From: Trichoplusia ni
Taxonomy: Eukaryota; Arthropoda; Insecta; Lepidoptera; Noctuidae
Reading direction: 5' to 3'
Assembly: GCF_003590095.1 (NCBI RefSeq)
Contig: NC_039497.1
Span: 4,832,691-4,896,690 of the forward strand
Length of the DNA: 64,000 bases
Shown: positions 49,640 to 63,590 of the stretch, piece by piece
Position numbering within the stretch: the first letter of the stretch is position 1
Layout: every line of letters begins with the position of its first letter
Made by a program: the position numbers and the translations under genes
The notes under the pieces: generated by a model
Told to the model about the DNA's origin: nothing
Databases searched by the model: none
What the model saw: the letters and a program-made list of their open reading frames with translations, nothing else

Positions 49640-52600
49640 TAATTGCTCATCACCTGTTACCAAGTGACCATTCTACAATTACAAGCGACCAAAATTACCT
49701 ACATATAGACTACAGGTGTGTTTATTCGTTTCAAAGCCGTTTTTGACGTATTTGAACAAGCCAATGTATGATGCAAAATTGTGTTTTCAATTATTTCTTT
49801 GGCCAATGTTATTTATATGGTAATTCTGTTGTGTGTACGTGTCGCCTTCGTGTTTATCACAAGGTTACATTTTGGTAGATATAGCTGGTGTGTACTCGGA
49901 ATTCTTATTAATAGTCTTTTCTTTACCGAAGTTTCATTTTCGTTTTTATTTTGCAGTGTACGTAAAAGCTTGAAGATAAATTAGGTTATCGTTGAGTCTC
50001 TGATTTTACTTTAAATAACTTCAAGTAAACTATTATGAATTGTGATGACTGATAATATTCGGTTTTTCTTTTGTGACGCGGTCTAAAAGAAATTCGTATT
50101 CCATAAAACGTCGACGTGGTGTCGAAATGACCTCAATCATTAATTTGGATGAATGGCTATAGTTATAAAGTAGAAGATTTATTACTATTAGCTGTCTTCT
50201 CGATTTGTGTGCCATAAATAAATGTTTCGTGTTCACTTGAAAAGCTACCAACATAGTTTACTTTTTCTCTTGATGGATGTTACAGTACAGCGATTCCCTT
50301 CCGCGTATGATACCGCACGTGTCAGAGCTATCGCAACATCATAAAACATTTGGCAGTCCCGCCAAGGCCGCGAGGATGAGCTCTCAAACATATTATAAAC
50401 ATTAAATTATATTAATGAAACAATAAACAGACTACAGTCGAGATAACAGCGAACTGGCCCGACCTCCATACTGAATTTATATTATCACAAGAACTAAAAT
50501 ATTATTTGAATAGATTAGCCTTTAGAACCAGAACATCCTAACTCCTAAATTCTGGACAATTTGAAACATACTTTATTTCTATTCCATAAGGTAGAATTTA
50601 GTGTGTGGTGGATAGTTGATAGTGCGAGCGATTTGCAAAAAGGAAGATAATAAAGTAGGTTGATAGAACCGGATGGTACCAGCTTTAGACACATGTGCTG
50701 CATTACGTGTCCGCCGAGCTGAAGGTACTGTTACGCAATAGACTTTATTGGAGTCTATGGCCATTTACTGTTATATGCTGCGAGTGTTATGAAGACATGA
50801 GAATTTGCATTTACAGAAACAGTTGCGACACTGTGGGCGGAGCCGCGGCAAACGACTAGTGTCGGCATAGTAACAGCGACTCAGGTGCCTAATGTGGTAA
50901 TCGTGAAGTCGACATTAGTTAGTTCGGTCCCGATTGGTCTGCCTTTGGGAAAGCGAATCATTAACTTTAGTATGGCTATGGACTGATTTCAAAATTATTG
51001 ATTTTGTATTAATGCGGCACGAACCAATTACACATTCTAGTTTCACGGATTAGGTAGTGAGTTCAAAGAAAATGTATTTTTGTTTAAAGGCATTGGAATC
51101 TAAAATCATTTTATAAATACCGTCAGTACTTGTAATTGTTTTCAATGTTTTAGACTTTATCGCGGTTCCCGATGTTCCTCCCTCTTCGGAATTTAATTCT
51201 AAGTGAGAGTAATATATCCCCAAGTTTCTGCAGGTAATGGCAGTTCATTTATTCAATTCAAAAGTTACAAAATGCTTTCTTCGAATTTATTCAGAAAACG
51301 TATCTCCCGAGTTTCTCCGTAAACTAACTTCGTTGAGTAATTTATCAATTTAACTATAGCTTAACTCATTAACAAAGTCACCGGTTACTAGACAATTTAA
51401 CTTAAGATCATGTTAAGTTATTTATAAATAAGCTTTTTGAAATAACACTTTGCGAAACAAAACCAAAATATAGTAATATTACCTCTGTTTTAATCTTATA
51501 AAGCTTAACATGGCGGCGCGTAAAGCAACGCCTAATTAATTTTGTTAATGATTTCATAAAAAAAAACAATTATAAATATGTTAACTTTAACATACTACAA
51601 GGCTCATATTTTAAATACAATTAAAAATAACAGAAGGAGATCGCCAAGCAATGTCTATTGCTATCGCTGTAGGCACACGTAATGCGGGCCCGATGCAGTA
51701 AAATAGGTCAAACCGATTAACAGCCTAAGAAATAGATTCCAATTGTTGCTGTGAATATCTTTGTTTTATATGGCTTTGTGATTCATGATTGATACCTGTT
51801 ACCCTGGCTGCAGGAACACCTGTCTTTGGATGTGAAGTTTCCTAAATATTTTTTGCGGTTTACCATCGAAGAACTACATATTGCCAGAAAGTGATCGACG
51901 CTTTTTTGAAAAAGACTTTGTCCTTTGTAGCTTTTCCGGACTAACTCCTAAGTTTTAAAGATTTCGTGTTTTACCTATTTTTTAATATTTTCCGCAGTCA
52001 TTCAGAAGAAAATACTGCAATGTCATTTGCTTTTTAAAATTATTCAGCATACAACTCTATTCATCACTTACCAACATTTAACACGGTGCGAACAAGGTAT
52101 TCACTGATCCTAATTAATTCTCTTCAAATTAAATCCATAAAGGACAATTAAGTAACTTAATATAGAGCTTGAATCATCATAATATTGCATTAAAGTAAAA
52201 CAATAGGTACATGCATGCGCGCATGAGTCACTCTCCAAGGCTGAAACAACAAAAGGCTGTAATGTAACACAATGTATGTGAAACGCGGAACTTTTCATTA
52301 TTATTATTATTATATTACCATTATATTTGCTTTCGCCTTGTCTTTATAATATTGATGTCTCACCTACAAGTACTGAGGTATCAGAGGGCTATTAGTCATC
52401 TATTGCAGAACCTGAAATATAAAAAAGTAATGATAGAACTTCTAGTTGTTTCTTTTTTCAATATCTATAGGTTTCTGATCTGATCAGATCTATGCTTAGC
52501 ATCTTTCCCTGAAAAGCCTTTGACTCTTAAAATGATAAATTCGCTCAGCGTAGAACTCTTCTCGATAACATCCATCAAATTTATTATTGTAACCTTAACA

Positions 52601-53299
52601 TAAGTAAAAGAAAATTAGGTACACAAATCACTTTCTCTTAAAGTCAGGCTGGTGCAGTTATAGTACTTCAGCTTCACACGATTACAATCGTATCAACAAT
52701 TTTTGATATCATACAAAAACTATTTTCACTTTTCAAAATCACCGTGAACTCCAAAACCTTCCATAAATATAACTTTCATTATCCACTCCAATAAACAATG
52801 ATTTACATCCACATTCCACACATCAAAACAAGTATGAGTAACATCCCAAAACTGAAACATACACATCATACATACATACATATGTGTATGACCACCTGAA
52901 CAAGTCTAACGATAATCAATGCCCATTCAGCATTGTTGTCCCAGCTCTGACACACTTGAGTCAATCCAAATATATGCCGTATGTATTAAAACTATTTATA
53001 AATCTCCAAATTTAGCGATGAACGTTTTAAATAAAATATGTGGTCTTTGTTTTAAAAGAAACGTTTGCAAGGCTGTAACTTGGTTATCGGCCAATAAGTT
53101 AAATAATGTATGTGTGTTGTAATAAAAATAAAATTCTTATTACAAGGAGTTTGGTATTGGTGTGAAGATTAATATATTTGGTATTAAATCATTTCATAAC
53201 AAAAATTTTCATTAATCGTTTTCAATTCAAACAAAGTTAAAAGTGAGGAAAAGTAGTTAATTTCAAAATAAGTGATACATACAGATTCCAAAATGTATC
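49640..53299. other. Right flank, unrecognised non-coding DNA
   Basis: No gene or repeat family identified. GATCTGATCAGATC is a perfect 14-bp palindrome at 52477-52490, and a short (ATT)n tract lies at about 52298-52315. Slightly GC-richer patches at 50290-50390 and 50820-50950 show no continuous frame. Confidence 0.4.
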
Positions 53300-53304
53300 A
53301 ATGT

Positions 53305-53495
53305 AACGGGTAGTCGAGTGGAGTGTGCTACCTCACCAAATTACGTGTCACGGGTTCGATCCCCGCTTAGGACAAGCATTTTTGTGATAAACGAATGCGC
53401 TTTCTATGTCTTTATGTTTTCGTGTATGATACCTAACTATATGAAAAATTCCCCGCGACACAAGGATAAAACTAATTACTGCAAAAATTAAGAAT
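53305..53495 (+). mobile_element. tRNA-derived SINE copy
   Basis: A box TAGTCGAGTGG at 53311-53321, B box GGTTCGATCC at 53353-53362, then CCGCTTAGGACAAGCATTTT, and the tail CCGCGACACAAGGATAAAAC with a degenerate ATTACTGCAAAAATT. The A-B spacing is about 10 bp shorter than in the arm copies, so part of the region between the boxes has been lost. Confidence 0.75.
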
Positions 53496-55844
53496 AAGTC
53501 TTTCTGAACAAAAAAGATGATAAAATAAAATGCTTTGTTTATAAGCTTCCATATTGCCATAACGACAGAATGGAGACTTTGTCTCGTCTCAGTGTTAATG
53601 AACGAAGTATTTGCGTGAGTCGTTGGTTTGTGATAGCTTCCTGCTCGCCAATACAGTTTTATGATCCTTGAAGTCTTCAGGAAGTCTGCTTTCGTGGCAT
53701 GCCTCGTAAATTCATTTGCTGGAAGTAATTTCGGTTAAGTTTTACTTGTATCTTATAAATGTCATTTTAGTACTTGTCAATTTCTTTGTTTCACGTGAAA
53801 ATGTTTTTCTCTTTGTGGCGTAATGAGTAGATTTTGTGAAAAAGGTTATGTATTCGTATTGACAGTAAGCTCTTCAGAGCTAAATACAATTTTATTCATT
53901 ACCTTGTTATCTAGAAAAGGGATAGAAAAAAATCAGAAACAGATTTTATTAATAAACTGCAATACAAAAGACAGGCAAAACGTTAGTATCTTTTATAAAT
54001 AAGTATGCTGTCAGGGGAAGCAAAAACTTAATCGAAATAAGTTTATATTGTTTTATAGATTTAGAGTCACGGTTTGACTTATGAATATTATATCACAGCT
54101 ATTTATAATCTGTTCTCAACGATTATTCATATCTGACCTAACAGCTGTCTATACAACAAGCATAAGAACTAAATATAATAAAACGATAAACGGTAATAAT
54201 GATTACCTACCAATTAACCTTAAAGCCATGGGTCTAATGTATCTGATGATATAGACCCCAGCATAGGCATAGGTTAACTGGCGTAGAAATAGGCCAACTG
54301 TTGCTAACTCCCTCACAGATAAGACATAGATAGGAGGTGACTTAATGCTAGGTAACTGCGACTAGGAATAGGTAATCGGGTATCTAATATTATAACTATT
54401 AACGCCTATGATTATGTAACAGTAGCGATAGTGGTAACTCTTTGTGTCAAATAGCTGGGATAACAATTCTCCAATATAAATAAAATACATTTGATTGAGG
54501 GTAAGCGATCATGAAATTCCAGTTTTCTAAACGTTCTTCATCACTTTTGTTTTCTGAAAATTATCGATTTTACACAAAAATTCAATTGACATACCTACAC
54601 AAAGTTACCTAGATTCGATTTTTCAGTAATTGATCTAAGTGGGGATCGAACCCGCGACATCTGACGCACAGATAGTTTGGAGTGGTGACCTTTAGTTCTG
54701 CCATAAACTATTGCTGAGTGTTGTACTTCTCGGATATACGTGCAGTCGACTGGTTGTTAGTAATACCTTATAATATAACTACGACTGGTAAACCATCACG
54801 ATATACAAAACACCCGCCGTGATCAAATCGTCAAGTCATTAAAAAACATTCAATTCATATTATTCCCGTTACATAATTTAATTTAAACGATGACTGGTGA
54901 TAAACCGCTTGTCTTAATCTCTACCCATTACTCTTATCATGTTTTATATCAAACATATACTCGAATGATATACTTAACATGCGAGGAGCAAAAAACAGAA
55001 ACATTACAAAACAATAACATAATTATCAAATTAAATGTGTGTAAATCGTTAATTAAAATCTTAGCATTTATGTTATTAACATACAATTACTGAAGCTGTA
55101 TATTATGTCCTTGAGTGGCGAACCACCCTGGTACATAGGTAAAGAAATGAGTAAGAGTTTGAAGCCCAATTATCTACTCTAATAAAGTCATTTATCCTAA
55201 AAAATAAGACTAACAGTGATTTCTAAAACGACGCACAGGTAGCTACAGCTAGCTAAATGTCGCCCTTGGGTGTCAGACTGTCAGTGTCAAATGGAATGTA
55301 GAGATACATAGACATCATAAAGAGTCTTTGTGCTAAATTTCGTTATTACATACGAGTATACGATCCTCATATAGTGAGCTACCAGTTCAGCAGTTTTGGA
55401 AGATACACATACTATTTACCACGTAAGACCTAGTCACCACGTTAATTAAGACCGTCACAAACATAAATGTTATTTTCAAATACTACTTAGACAGTTGTAT
55501 TTTTATATGTATATTTAAATATAAGAGATTAATTTCAAAAGTACTTTCTACAGTGTAATATATTACTGTATAATTACAAGTTACTAATGACCTCAGCTAT
55601 CGGTATCATAATTTTATTTCTGTTATTATGCCGGACAAATCCACGTGAGAAGTATTGTGCAACAACATACACAGTAGAAACAGAAGGTCCGTTACATATT
55701 CGTGTCTATACGAAAGATGATTTCACGCGCCTTTCTAAAATTCATGTTAAAAATATTATTTTGCATATGGTGATCTTATATTTGCTTTTAAGTTGGAGTT
55801 TTCCTTAACGACAGTATATTTTTTTTTTCACACTTATTGTGAGG
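53496..55844. other. Right flank, otherwise unrecognised non-coding DNA
   Basis: Apart from the SINE fragment at 54635-54695, nothing recognised. GTTGCTA at about 54301. Short frames at 54890-55093 and 55587-55808 have no features of a gene. Confidence 0.4.
54635..54695 (-). mobile_element. Degenerate SINE head fragment
   Basis: As written on + it reads GTGGGGATCGAACCCGCGAC followed by ATCTGACGCACAGATAGTTT, the reverse complement of the SINE B-box region (GGGTTCGATCCCC at 54641-54653). The A box is no longer recognisable. Confidence 0.55.
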
Positions 55845-55940
55845 TTTAGTTCCGTGTGGCCAAGGACAGAATCGTGGAAGGTTTTGGGGGAGGCCTCTGC
55901 CTAGTAGTGGGAAACAGAGGGATGAAAAAAATTTTTTTTT
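55845..55940 (+). mobile_element. Non-LTR retrotransposon 3' terminal fragment
   Basis: TGTGGCCAAGGACAGAATCG, then GGAAGGTTTTGGGGGAGGCC, TCTGCCTAGTAGTGGGAAAC and a terminal GATGAAAAAAA. This corresponds to the degenerate end of the LINE reverse transcriptase frame (the 'W..FGEA..QQW' region) plus a short A-rich tail. Frameshifted; no function left. Confidence 0.6.
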
Positions 55941-56744
55941 AAATAAGTTGCCCAAACGTTTCTTGTACGTAGAGTAAAGTTAAAGGACACGTAAAGTTAG
56001 ACTTCTGAATGTCTATTTCCCTTGCCTCGCTCATTATGCGGCAATTATTATTAACGTGCAAAGTTACAACATTATGGAAATAGCATTACAGGCCAGGAGA
56101 TCTGGTACACAGCCGTTATATTATGTCATGAGACACATCAATCTGTGTAGGTGATCTAGGGTATCACATACTATATCAGCGTAATATTATGGGTACCCGG
56201 AATTACAAAAAGTGGTAATTAATAATGTTAAGTAATTTTTAAATAAAAATATCTTTTACTAATCAATGTTTTGATTTATTTAAACTACGACTTAGTCCCT
56301 TAAAACTTGAATCCACGTGTGTTGGAAACACGGTGGGTTGGAGGATTCAAAGTAACATGCAAAAAGAAACACCCAGGTATCGAAATTTTAAAATGGTCCT
56401 AAAACAATATTAATAGAAGTTTGAAGAGATCTCTTGTAGAAAGTTAGAAGCTTTTCATGCATAAACGCGAAACAAACTCATTAAGTCTAAATACGATTAA
56501 TTAACAATAAAATAAAACCTTCCATCATTTTTTTTATATGAAACCTTTTCAATGATCGAAACTTCACAAAAAGTTCAACCGCTCTTCGAAACGAGATGTG
56601 AATGAAACAGCTAATGTTATGAGCTTATGTTAATGAGCGCTTAACAATGACTATAATTAGCTACAATACACTCAATCAAGATAAGATTCAGTTGAGGTTG
56701 TTGTTAGCCATCGTTTTCCTCTTATTATTAAACTGTATTTAGAA

Positions 56745-57060
56745 TTTCAAAAGTGCGAGTTTGACACGCGGGTTCCGTACATATAGGCTAAAGAAAAAAA
56801 CAACGATTTCTAAAGATATTGGTCAAGCACTAATCAACCTTTATAACAGAAAAAAACGACCAAACCTTGGCCCAATGTTCATTAGTGTTATTTACTGTTT
56901 AGGGGCAACAGAAATATATAATCTGTAAAAATTCCTAACTTTCAAGGTCTAGCTATCACAGTTCATGGGATAAAGACTGGCGACAGAAGGACGGCAAAGC
57001 GAAGCCTTAATATCAGGGTTAGAGATAAAGCCTTAGGGCACGGAGTCCTTAAAAGGTTCT
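56745..57060 (+). repeat. Lepidopteran interspersed repeat, nearly full length
   Basis: Head AAAAGTGCGAGTTTGACACG and GGGTTCCGTACATATAGG, middle AAGGTCTAGCTATCACAGTT and CATGGGATAAAGACTGGCGA, end TAAAGCCTTAGGGCACGGAG. Same family and order as 1343-1600, in + orientation. Confidence 0.7.
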
Positions 57061-59700
57061 ATTATTTTCAGGCAATGTCCGTTTTATCATACGTAGGTAC
57101 CGCAGCCGCGCAGTAGTAAAATGAATAATCGGAAATAATATTAACTGTTACAGGGAAAGTTATTATTGTGAATTGTCACAAACATAATCTATTTTGTTAC
57201 TATGGCAATCATAATGATGAAATTATTTCGTATTTAATATGTAAAGAATATTAAATATGTGGTTATGACTTTACATGTAAATTGATTATTTTAGTGTGGA
57301 TTTCAAAAACAATATGATAATTCGTTATTTAAGTCAAATTTTGTTATTCAAAATTAACTTAAGCAATAAAACGTTTTAGATTCAGGTTTTAGGAACTTAA
57401 TAAAAGAGTCACTCATTATTCAGCCAAAACTATATTTCATTCAATAAAATTCACCTCTGCAAAATCACTATACAATATTTTAAAAACAAGTGACTATCGC
57501 CAAGTACTCGCGGCTCCTAGCCTATCGCTATCAGGGGCTGCGCAGGCGCACACAACATAAATCATTGCGTTATCTGCACATGCGAGGCTTGGGGCAGGTC
57601 GTAGACCCCGCCGGATACGCTAAATACAGCGAACAGTGCCTTTTATATTACTACTAGATGTTTTAACCTTATCTAACTGAATAATTTGTTTTGGCGATCA
57701 AGTATATGAATAGTCCATTGGAAAGTGACAGAAATCAAAATCTGTACTTAACGTACGCAGATTTTTTTTTCATACATGCCGCTAGGTTCATTTATGGAAG
57801 GGTTGAAGCCGATTTTATTTGTTTGCCATTTTTCGGGATAGTCCGCCATCTTGAAAAAAGGGTGAAACAGGTTTAACTTACAAGTAAAAGTTGAGACAAT
57901 GAAGGTTTATAATGAACTAGACATATTATTCTTAATAGTGTAGATCACACCTCTCATATTTCAATGAAGACTGTCTTCTTTCGTACTCAAATTATGTTGG
58001 CAGCCTAATTTACTATCAGTAGATTATGGAAGAGGTCTGAAGAAGATCAGGATTCCTATCACCACTTCCTGGAATCCGAGGATACAAATACCTACATATT
58101 ATTAACATATTTTTGTTGCACTAAAGTTTTTCATATTTCTTTACAATTAAAACTGAAAATGCTTCGTCATCGTAAATTACTCCAGATCATGTCTGTCATT
58201 AACAGAGATTACCGACATTAAACAAATTGTATGTATACTTAGAAAGGGATATTAAACTCTCAATTATATTTATTCTAAAAACATCTGACTTGTTAACGGT
58301 TGTTATAGTACTTTATTAGGTATAGTGCCTTTTCCTTAATTTAGCAAGTAGAGTATGAAGTTTGCAGCTAAATAACATTAGATTATTTTTTGGGGAAACA
58401 AATGATTCTCTCACGTTAATTACCGTAAAGATATGCCATTTAAAGTTTTCAAAAATACACTCTAGCGTAATAAGTGAAATTAAAAAATTATTTTAGAGAA
58501 TTATGAGAACTATCTTAATAACTTTGTTGCGGTTGAAAAAGCGAGAAAGTGCTATATAAGCGAATAGTCGCGTCTCTTTTATAACGCTATAATCGAAAAG
58601 CCCCAGAATTTAGCCCCATTCCAATTCCTTGGGGACGGGCTAGACCAAATACTAAGTTGTCAATTTATTTCAAACTAAATCACAGAAAAAGACCGCTACT
58701 AAGCCTTGAAGCCAAGTCCAACCTTGGGAAAAGGCGCGACCACGTATATTTGTTGTGTATCTATTTAATGTGTATAGATATTTGATTCCAGTCTACACAG
58801 CATGGAGGTTCCAAAGGATGTCTGCAAGAGGTAGCCGTCTGATAACATCACTAATTACGCGGTCTCTTTAAAAACTAATTATTATGTATTTCCTGTAGGA
58901 ACTGGTTGTTGTAACTGTTGATTCAATCATCGCTCTATATAAATGAATATAATTTATCGTTCAATAAGTATGCTTATAATAATGGGTAATAGATGTTTCA
59001 TTACTGAATAACGAGGATATTAACTATTTTTATTGTTCCTGTTGTTGATTATTGCAAAATATATTAACTACATATTTTTTGATCAGTCGAAGTGTAAAAA
59101 AAAATATTACAGCAAATTAAAGTTAAGGAGTGGGGACTTTATGTCGTCATCAATGTATCCGCCGTGTATCATCTTTCAGTGACGTCATGAATTTACTCTT
59201 AAATATAGGTACCTACTTTAATTCGTTTTGTCTCAATAGTTTTTCCATATTGCTACAAATATAAGATTCAATACTATATTTTGGAATGTCGACAAGTCAA
59301 AACAACCTCACTCGATCATGATAAAAATGTGTCACAAAAACATCTTTTTACATATTCAGTTGACTTGAAGACTGGATTTATGGATTAGCATTCGTCTAAA
59401 TCCTAGGCTGATAAACAGGCAATCAGATAGTGGAGATTGTACAAACAATAACACGCCGACGACCGTCACCTAGTTACAGGTCGATACCACGGAGTGCCGC
59501 CACTAGGACCGCGGGTACTTATAGTACCAGTAGCTTGTTTCTAACGTGTTTGTGTTAAACAACGCTGTTTACTGAACACTTAGCGTTTTTACAATACAAT
59601 GATTGATTGCTTTTGCTAAATTAGTTAATTATTGTACTGGTTTCAGTTCAGAAAAAGTAACATGAAAACAAATGAACTGCGAGTTTATTATGCATTCGGA
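57061..59700. other. Right flank, unrecognised non-coding DNA
   Basis: No supportable gene. A TATATAAG motif occurs at about 58552-58559 and a GC-richer patch at 57520-57620; neither is tied to an open frame. Nothing else seen. Confidence 0.4.
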
Positions 59701-59965
59701 ATTTCATTATCATCATCATCATTCCCCTGCCCTTATCCCAATTATTTTATTTGTGGTCGGCGCAACATGTCTTCTTCTTTCATACCTTTCTAGATCTGAC
59801 GTCATCTCACAAAAAACACTCTTTACAGCCATATCGCCTTTCACACAATCCATCCATCGTTTCTTTGGTCGTCCTCTTCCCCTATATCCATCCACATCCA
59901 TGCTCAACGCCTTCCTCACCACATGATTTTCATTCCTCCGCAGCCCATACCATGACATTCGAAAT
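59701..59965 (-). pseudogene. 5'-truncated non-LTR retrotransposon, C-terminus of reverse transcriptase
   Basis: The - strand frame contains RMSWYG-RRNENHVVRKALSM, DVDGYRGRGRPKKRWMDCVK and a terminal MTSD...PTTNK segment, ending near 59719. This is the well-known C-terminal tail of lepidopteran endonuclease-reverse transcriptase elements (RGRGRPKKRWMDCVK). One or two residues are lost after WYG (usually WYGHV-RR). The element's 3' end is an (ATG/TGA)n tail at about 59703-59722, visible on + as TCATTATCATCATCATCATT. Polymerase and endonuclease domains are absent, so the copy is dead on arrival. The frame upstream of about 59965 is unrelated flank. Confidence 0.8.
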
Positions 59966-61687
59966 TTATTTAACATATTTTCGGTTAAAAAATGAATCAT
60001 GGAGATGTTCTTTGCTGATGTTAATAGATATGATGTAAAGAAAAACAGTTTTTCTCGAAAACCAAGACTTGTGCAGGAAAGGAACAAAGATTTGTGTTTT
60101 AATGTGCTAATAATAATGAACTGGGTTAATATGCTAAAAATGATTTTTTTTAGCGTTGTTACTAAGTTGCTTGATTGTTTTAATTCTCATAACAGATAAT
60201 TATAATTGAAATTAAGTTACCTTTACAAATGAAATCGTGACAATAATAATGAATAATTGCCTTAATCAATATCCAGCGTTAAACAATTTTTCCTGTTGTT
60301 TTCTGTCCGGGCGTTCAACTTACGACCAATTAAAATTAGTCATTTATTCCAGATAGGTATTGGAGGATAGAAGGAGCATTATCATACCATATCTCAAAAT
60401 AGTCTACACAGGTAGTAATTGGTAGTACCATCAACTCGAAAGTGTGATTTCGGCAATTGTAAAAGAAAGAGACGCCAGTATAAGTTGTGTAGTGCGCTAT
60501 CTTGCTCACACACCAGCAACTGTTACTTTAAGATGTGTGATGTATGATGTGACTCTTTGTTGCTGGTAACCTAAATGTGTTATACAGAGAAAATATGAGT
60601 ATTTATGATTCTGTAAAACTGTCTAACTATTATATGTAAGTAACACAGTTTCAAGACGTTCAGAGTTCTCCCCCCCCCCCACCATCCCCCGCTCACCATT
60701 AATTCAGACTGAAGACTTGGACGAAAGAAAAACGAATGATTAAAAATATAAAATAAATTTCAATTAAGAAAAACACTTCACAATTAGTCACAAAGGGAAA
60801 TTATTCACAATTGTTTTCATAGGTTTCCATTTTCCGTATCTAATTTATAAACTGTGAGTTCACTTGGCAAAGGAATTCCAACCATAATGCCTACGATACA
60901 GGGTTGGGTTTCGTAGTGTGCGGGCTACCCTTGAGGTCGGTTGTTGACCTGGCATATTGCAATTTCTTTGCAAGGCTGAGCCGCAGGCAGTGTATGTTCA
61001 TGCATGATATCTGCTGGTAACTGCCTATTAATGTATTCCAATGCATATATTTACTATTTTATGTAACAACTTTCGTGAGTGATATGTATGTCAGTGAGTT
61101 TACTTCGCTGTGACATCATATACTATAGCGACATATCAAATGTATGTTATTTGTTTTCTGATGCAGATTTAGCCAGATGGAAACCTGAATTCAAAAATGT
61201 AATCTAATGCCTCTCTAATGATGCTTGTTCCTTCTCTATACGGAAACCTTTGCCCACATGTGGGACTAAAAAACAGTATATTGTTATAACTATTTATAAT
61301 TCCAAAAACATTATTTAAATATACTTACATATTACCGCAACAAATGTCAATTAGTTCACCTCTATGACTTAGAATTAAAATTCAAAATAATGTAACAAAT
61401 CTTCGCAATATAATTACTTTGCTAAATGTTTACAGAAGACAAAATAGTGACATTAAAGTGGTACTAAAGTGACATTAATCTCGGACGCAGTCGGTGTTAT
61501 TGAAAACAATTATATGCCTAACAAACACCGATCAGAAAAACAAGAGAGTTCGCCAGATAACCACGTCACCAGCGGTGATAATTATAAAATAATCTTACAA
61601 TATAAATGTAATAATTACAGCCTCCTTGATTGCACGGATAGAGGACTACAGTCGCCAATACGCCAAACGCAAGTACGCAACCTGAAG
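59966..61687. other. Right flank, unrecognised non-coding DNA
   Basis: No gene. A poly-C tract lies at about 60670-60681 (CTCC followed by a C run), a common low-complexity feature here. Open frames at 59999-60199 and 61469-61696 show no family features; the second runs into the SINE relic. Confidence 0.4.
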
Positions 61688-61775
61688 TTGGTTTGATCCC
61701 CGCTTAGGACATGCATGCATCCACGAAAACATGCTAAACGACACAAGGATTAAATTCAGTAATGCGGGAGTCGAT
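61688..61775 (+). mobile_element. SINE relic (B box and tail)
   Basis: TTGGTTTGATCCCCGCTTAG (degenerate B box), GACATGCATGCATCCACG, ACGACACAAGGATTAAATTC and AGTAATGCGGGAGTCG. The A-box half is missing and the central part is deleted relative to 4130-4342. Confidence 0.65.
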
Positions 61776-63435
61776 TTCTTTGGGTTACTATGTCTCATCT
61801 TCTAGCGATTAGACGGTCCCTGGTAGATAAACCATATTTTTTTAGTTTCAGACAAACTCCTAAATGCATATATCATTGAAATGTCAAACAGTTTGTAAGA
61901 AGCATAGGTCTTGTCTTAGGAGTCTTATCTGTCTTAGGAGACAATAGAACCACCAGAGACAAAATATCATCAAAAAGTCTTGGAAAACAGATAGTATCAT
62001 CATCAGCCCTGAGTACCCCACATAGGCCTCCTATTGTTTATTCCATTTTCCTCTGCCATCATATTCCTTCGACTTAATGGGATTATGCCATCCAAGTCTT
62101 GGCCACCATTCAGTTATAAGTATACTAATATTTAGAGTACACATTCCGGTGCAAACTATGCAGAAATAATACGCCTATGTTTTAACCTACTCCGTAAATA
62201 CTTAAGTACTGCTCATTCCTCATCACCTATTTTAAATTAATAATATTGATTGCTGTAGCAACAATGTAAATTGTTTATGTGCCAATAACTTAGTAGTGAA
62301 GTATAGTTTTTGTTTTATTGGTGAGTTACGTAAGTGTTGTGGTAGGTCAGCCTTGGGATTTACGACCCTACATATGTACTAGGAAACAACTATAAATTGC
62401 TCATGTTGTGTTTTGTTCGTTAAAATAGATTATTGAAACATTTTCTGTGTTAGCCCTTAATACTCTTTAGAAAAATTTTGTTCTTTCAGACTGGATTCCG
62501 ACTTCAAGACACGGCGAGCGAGACGGCAGACAACGGTGGGCGGCTGATACTGAAAAGAAAATGTGAAAATGAGACGTATCTTCCAAACGTAAAGTAGAAA
62601 CTGTCGATTCCAAATGTTGATAATATTGAAATATTAATGTTCAGCCATAGTTTACTTTCGGACGAGAGATAGGTACCCTGATTATAAACAGCGATTTCTG
62701 GAGTAAACTTTTAACCTGACGACCGAAATTTCCAAAGCCTAATTCAGTAAGCACCTCCTGATAGCTACCAATAGAACAGCCAAGATTGCATGCGTATTCC
62801 CACCACGACATAGACAAATAAATATGTAAATTCTCAATGGGTTCTAATGAGAATCAGCTGCTACATGACAACAACCGCTGTTGACAGTTTCCATGCCCTC
62901 AAGGCTGCCAAAGCAATAACTGCAACATAGTATTTTATATCGAAGTGTATCGCTTCCGTTATTGCACAGAACATCGTAAATATTATATGTTTAGAGCACG
63001 TTGTTTTTAAACGTGACTACGTTACCACGTAGGAGTGTATTGTCGTAGGTCAGCCTTCAGGCTATTTGTGTAACTGCAGTCTGGAGGTTAAACATGCTAA
63101 ACGTTTAGGAGACCAGTTCAAACTGGGAATATTCACGTACTTCATTATTGATTGAGTTTAACTAACTCCAGTATATCTTGGCCGGGCTTGACCGAAGCTT
63201 CTTTATTTTAATCGCTTTTTCTGTTGCTCAATGTGGCATGGTGATAGTAGATGCAGATAGAAGACTAGCTTGATAGCTTCAATATGAAAGAATACACCAT
63301 AGCTTGCATTCATTAAAAAGAGGGCAGTAAGAAGCCTTAAAATCGGTTTAGTGAGAAATAAATATAAATTTTTAACGAATTCATAACCGCAGCAATTATT
63401 GTTGAAACTCAATAATTATTTGTTGAAAATTCAAA
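61776..63435. other. Right flank, unrecognised non-coding DNA
   Basis: A short direct repeat TGTCTTAGGAG occurs twice near 61914-61940. GTAGGTCAGCCTT occurs at 62342-62354 and 63055-63067 (third copy at 63914). A GC-rich patch at 62495-62565 follows a pyrimidine-rich CAG and has a short open frame rich in R and G, possibly a LINE relic. No gene called. Confidence 0.4.
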
Positions 63436-63439
63436 AAAG

Positions 63440-63590
63440 TCTGCGAAAATTTCATCAATTGCAGTTTATGAGGTACACATCACGGACAGCCTGGTTACTG
63501 ACGGACAGATGGACGAACAGTCGTAAAGACGGACAGACAGCGGTGCCTCAGTAATGGATTCCATTGTAACCATTCTGATATAGAACCCAT
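63440..63590 (+). repeat. Fragment of the lepidopteran interspersed repeat
   Basis: GCGAAAATTTCATCAATTGC, then GGACAGCCTGGTTACTGACG, GACAGATGGACGAACAG and GACAGACAGCGGTGCCTCAG. This is the family's middle and 3' part with the GACGGACAG-type short tandem; the head is missing. Confidence 0.65.

Noticed and set aside
59672..59926. 84-codon + strand frame near 59.7 kb
   Set aside because: Antisense shadow of the retrotransposon reverse-transcriptase remnant on the - strand.
62495..62565. Coding exon after a CTTTCAG acceptor
   Set aside because: The frame is short, ends in TGA without a donor, and has the R/G/W-rich look of a degenerate LINE tail. No neighbouring exon could be found.
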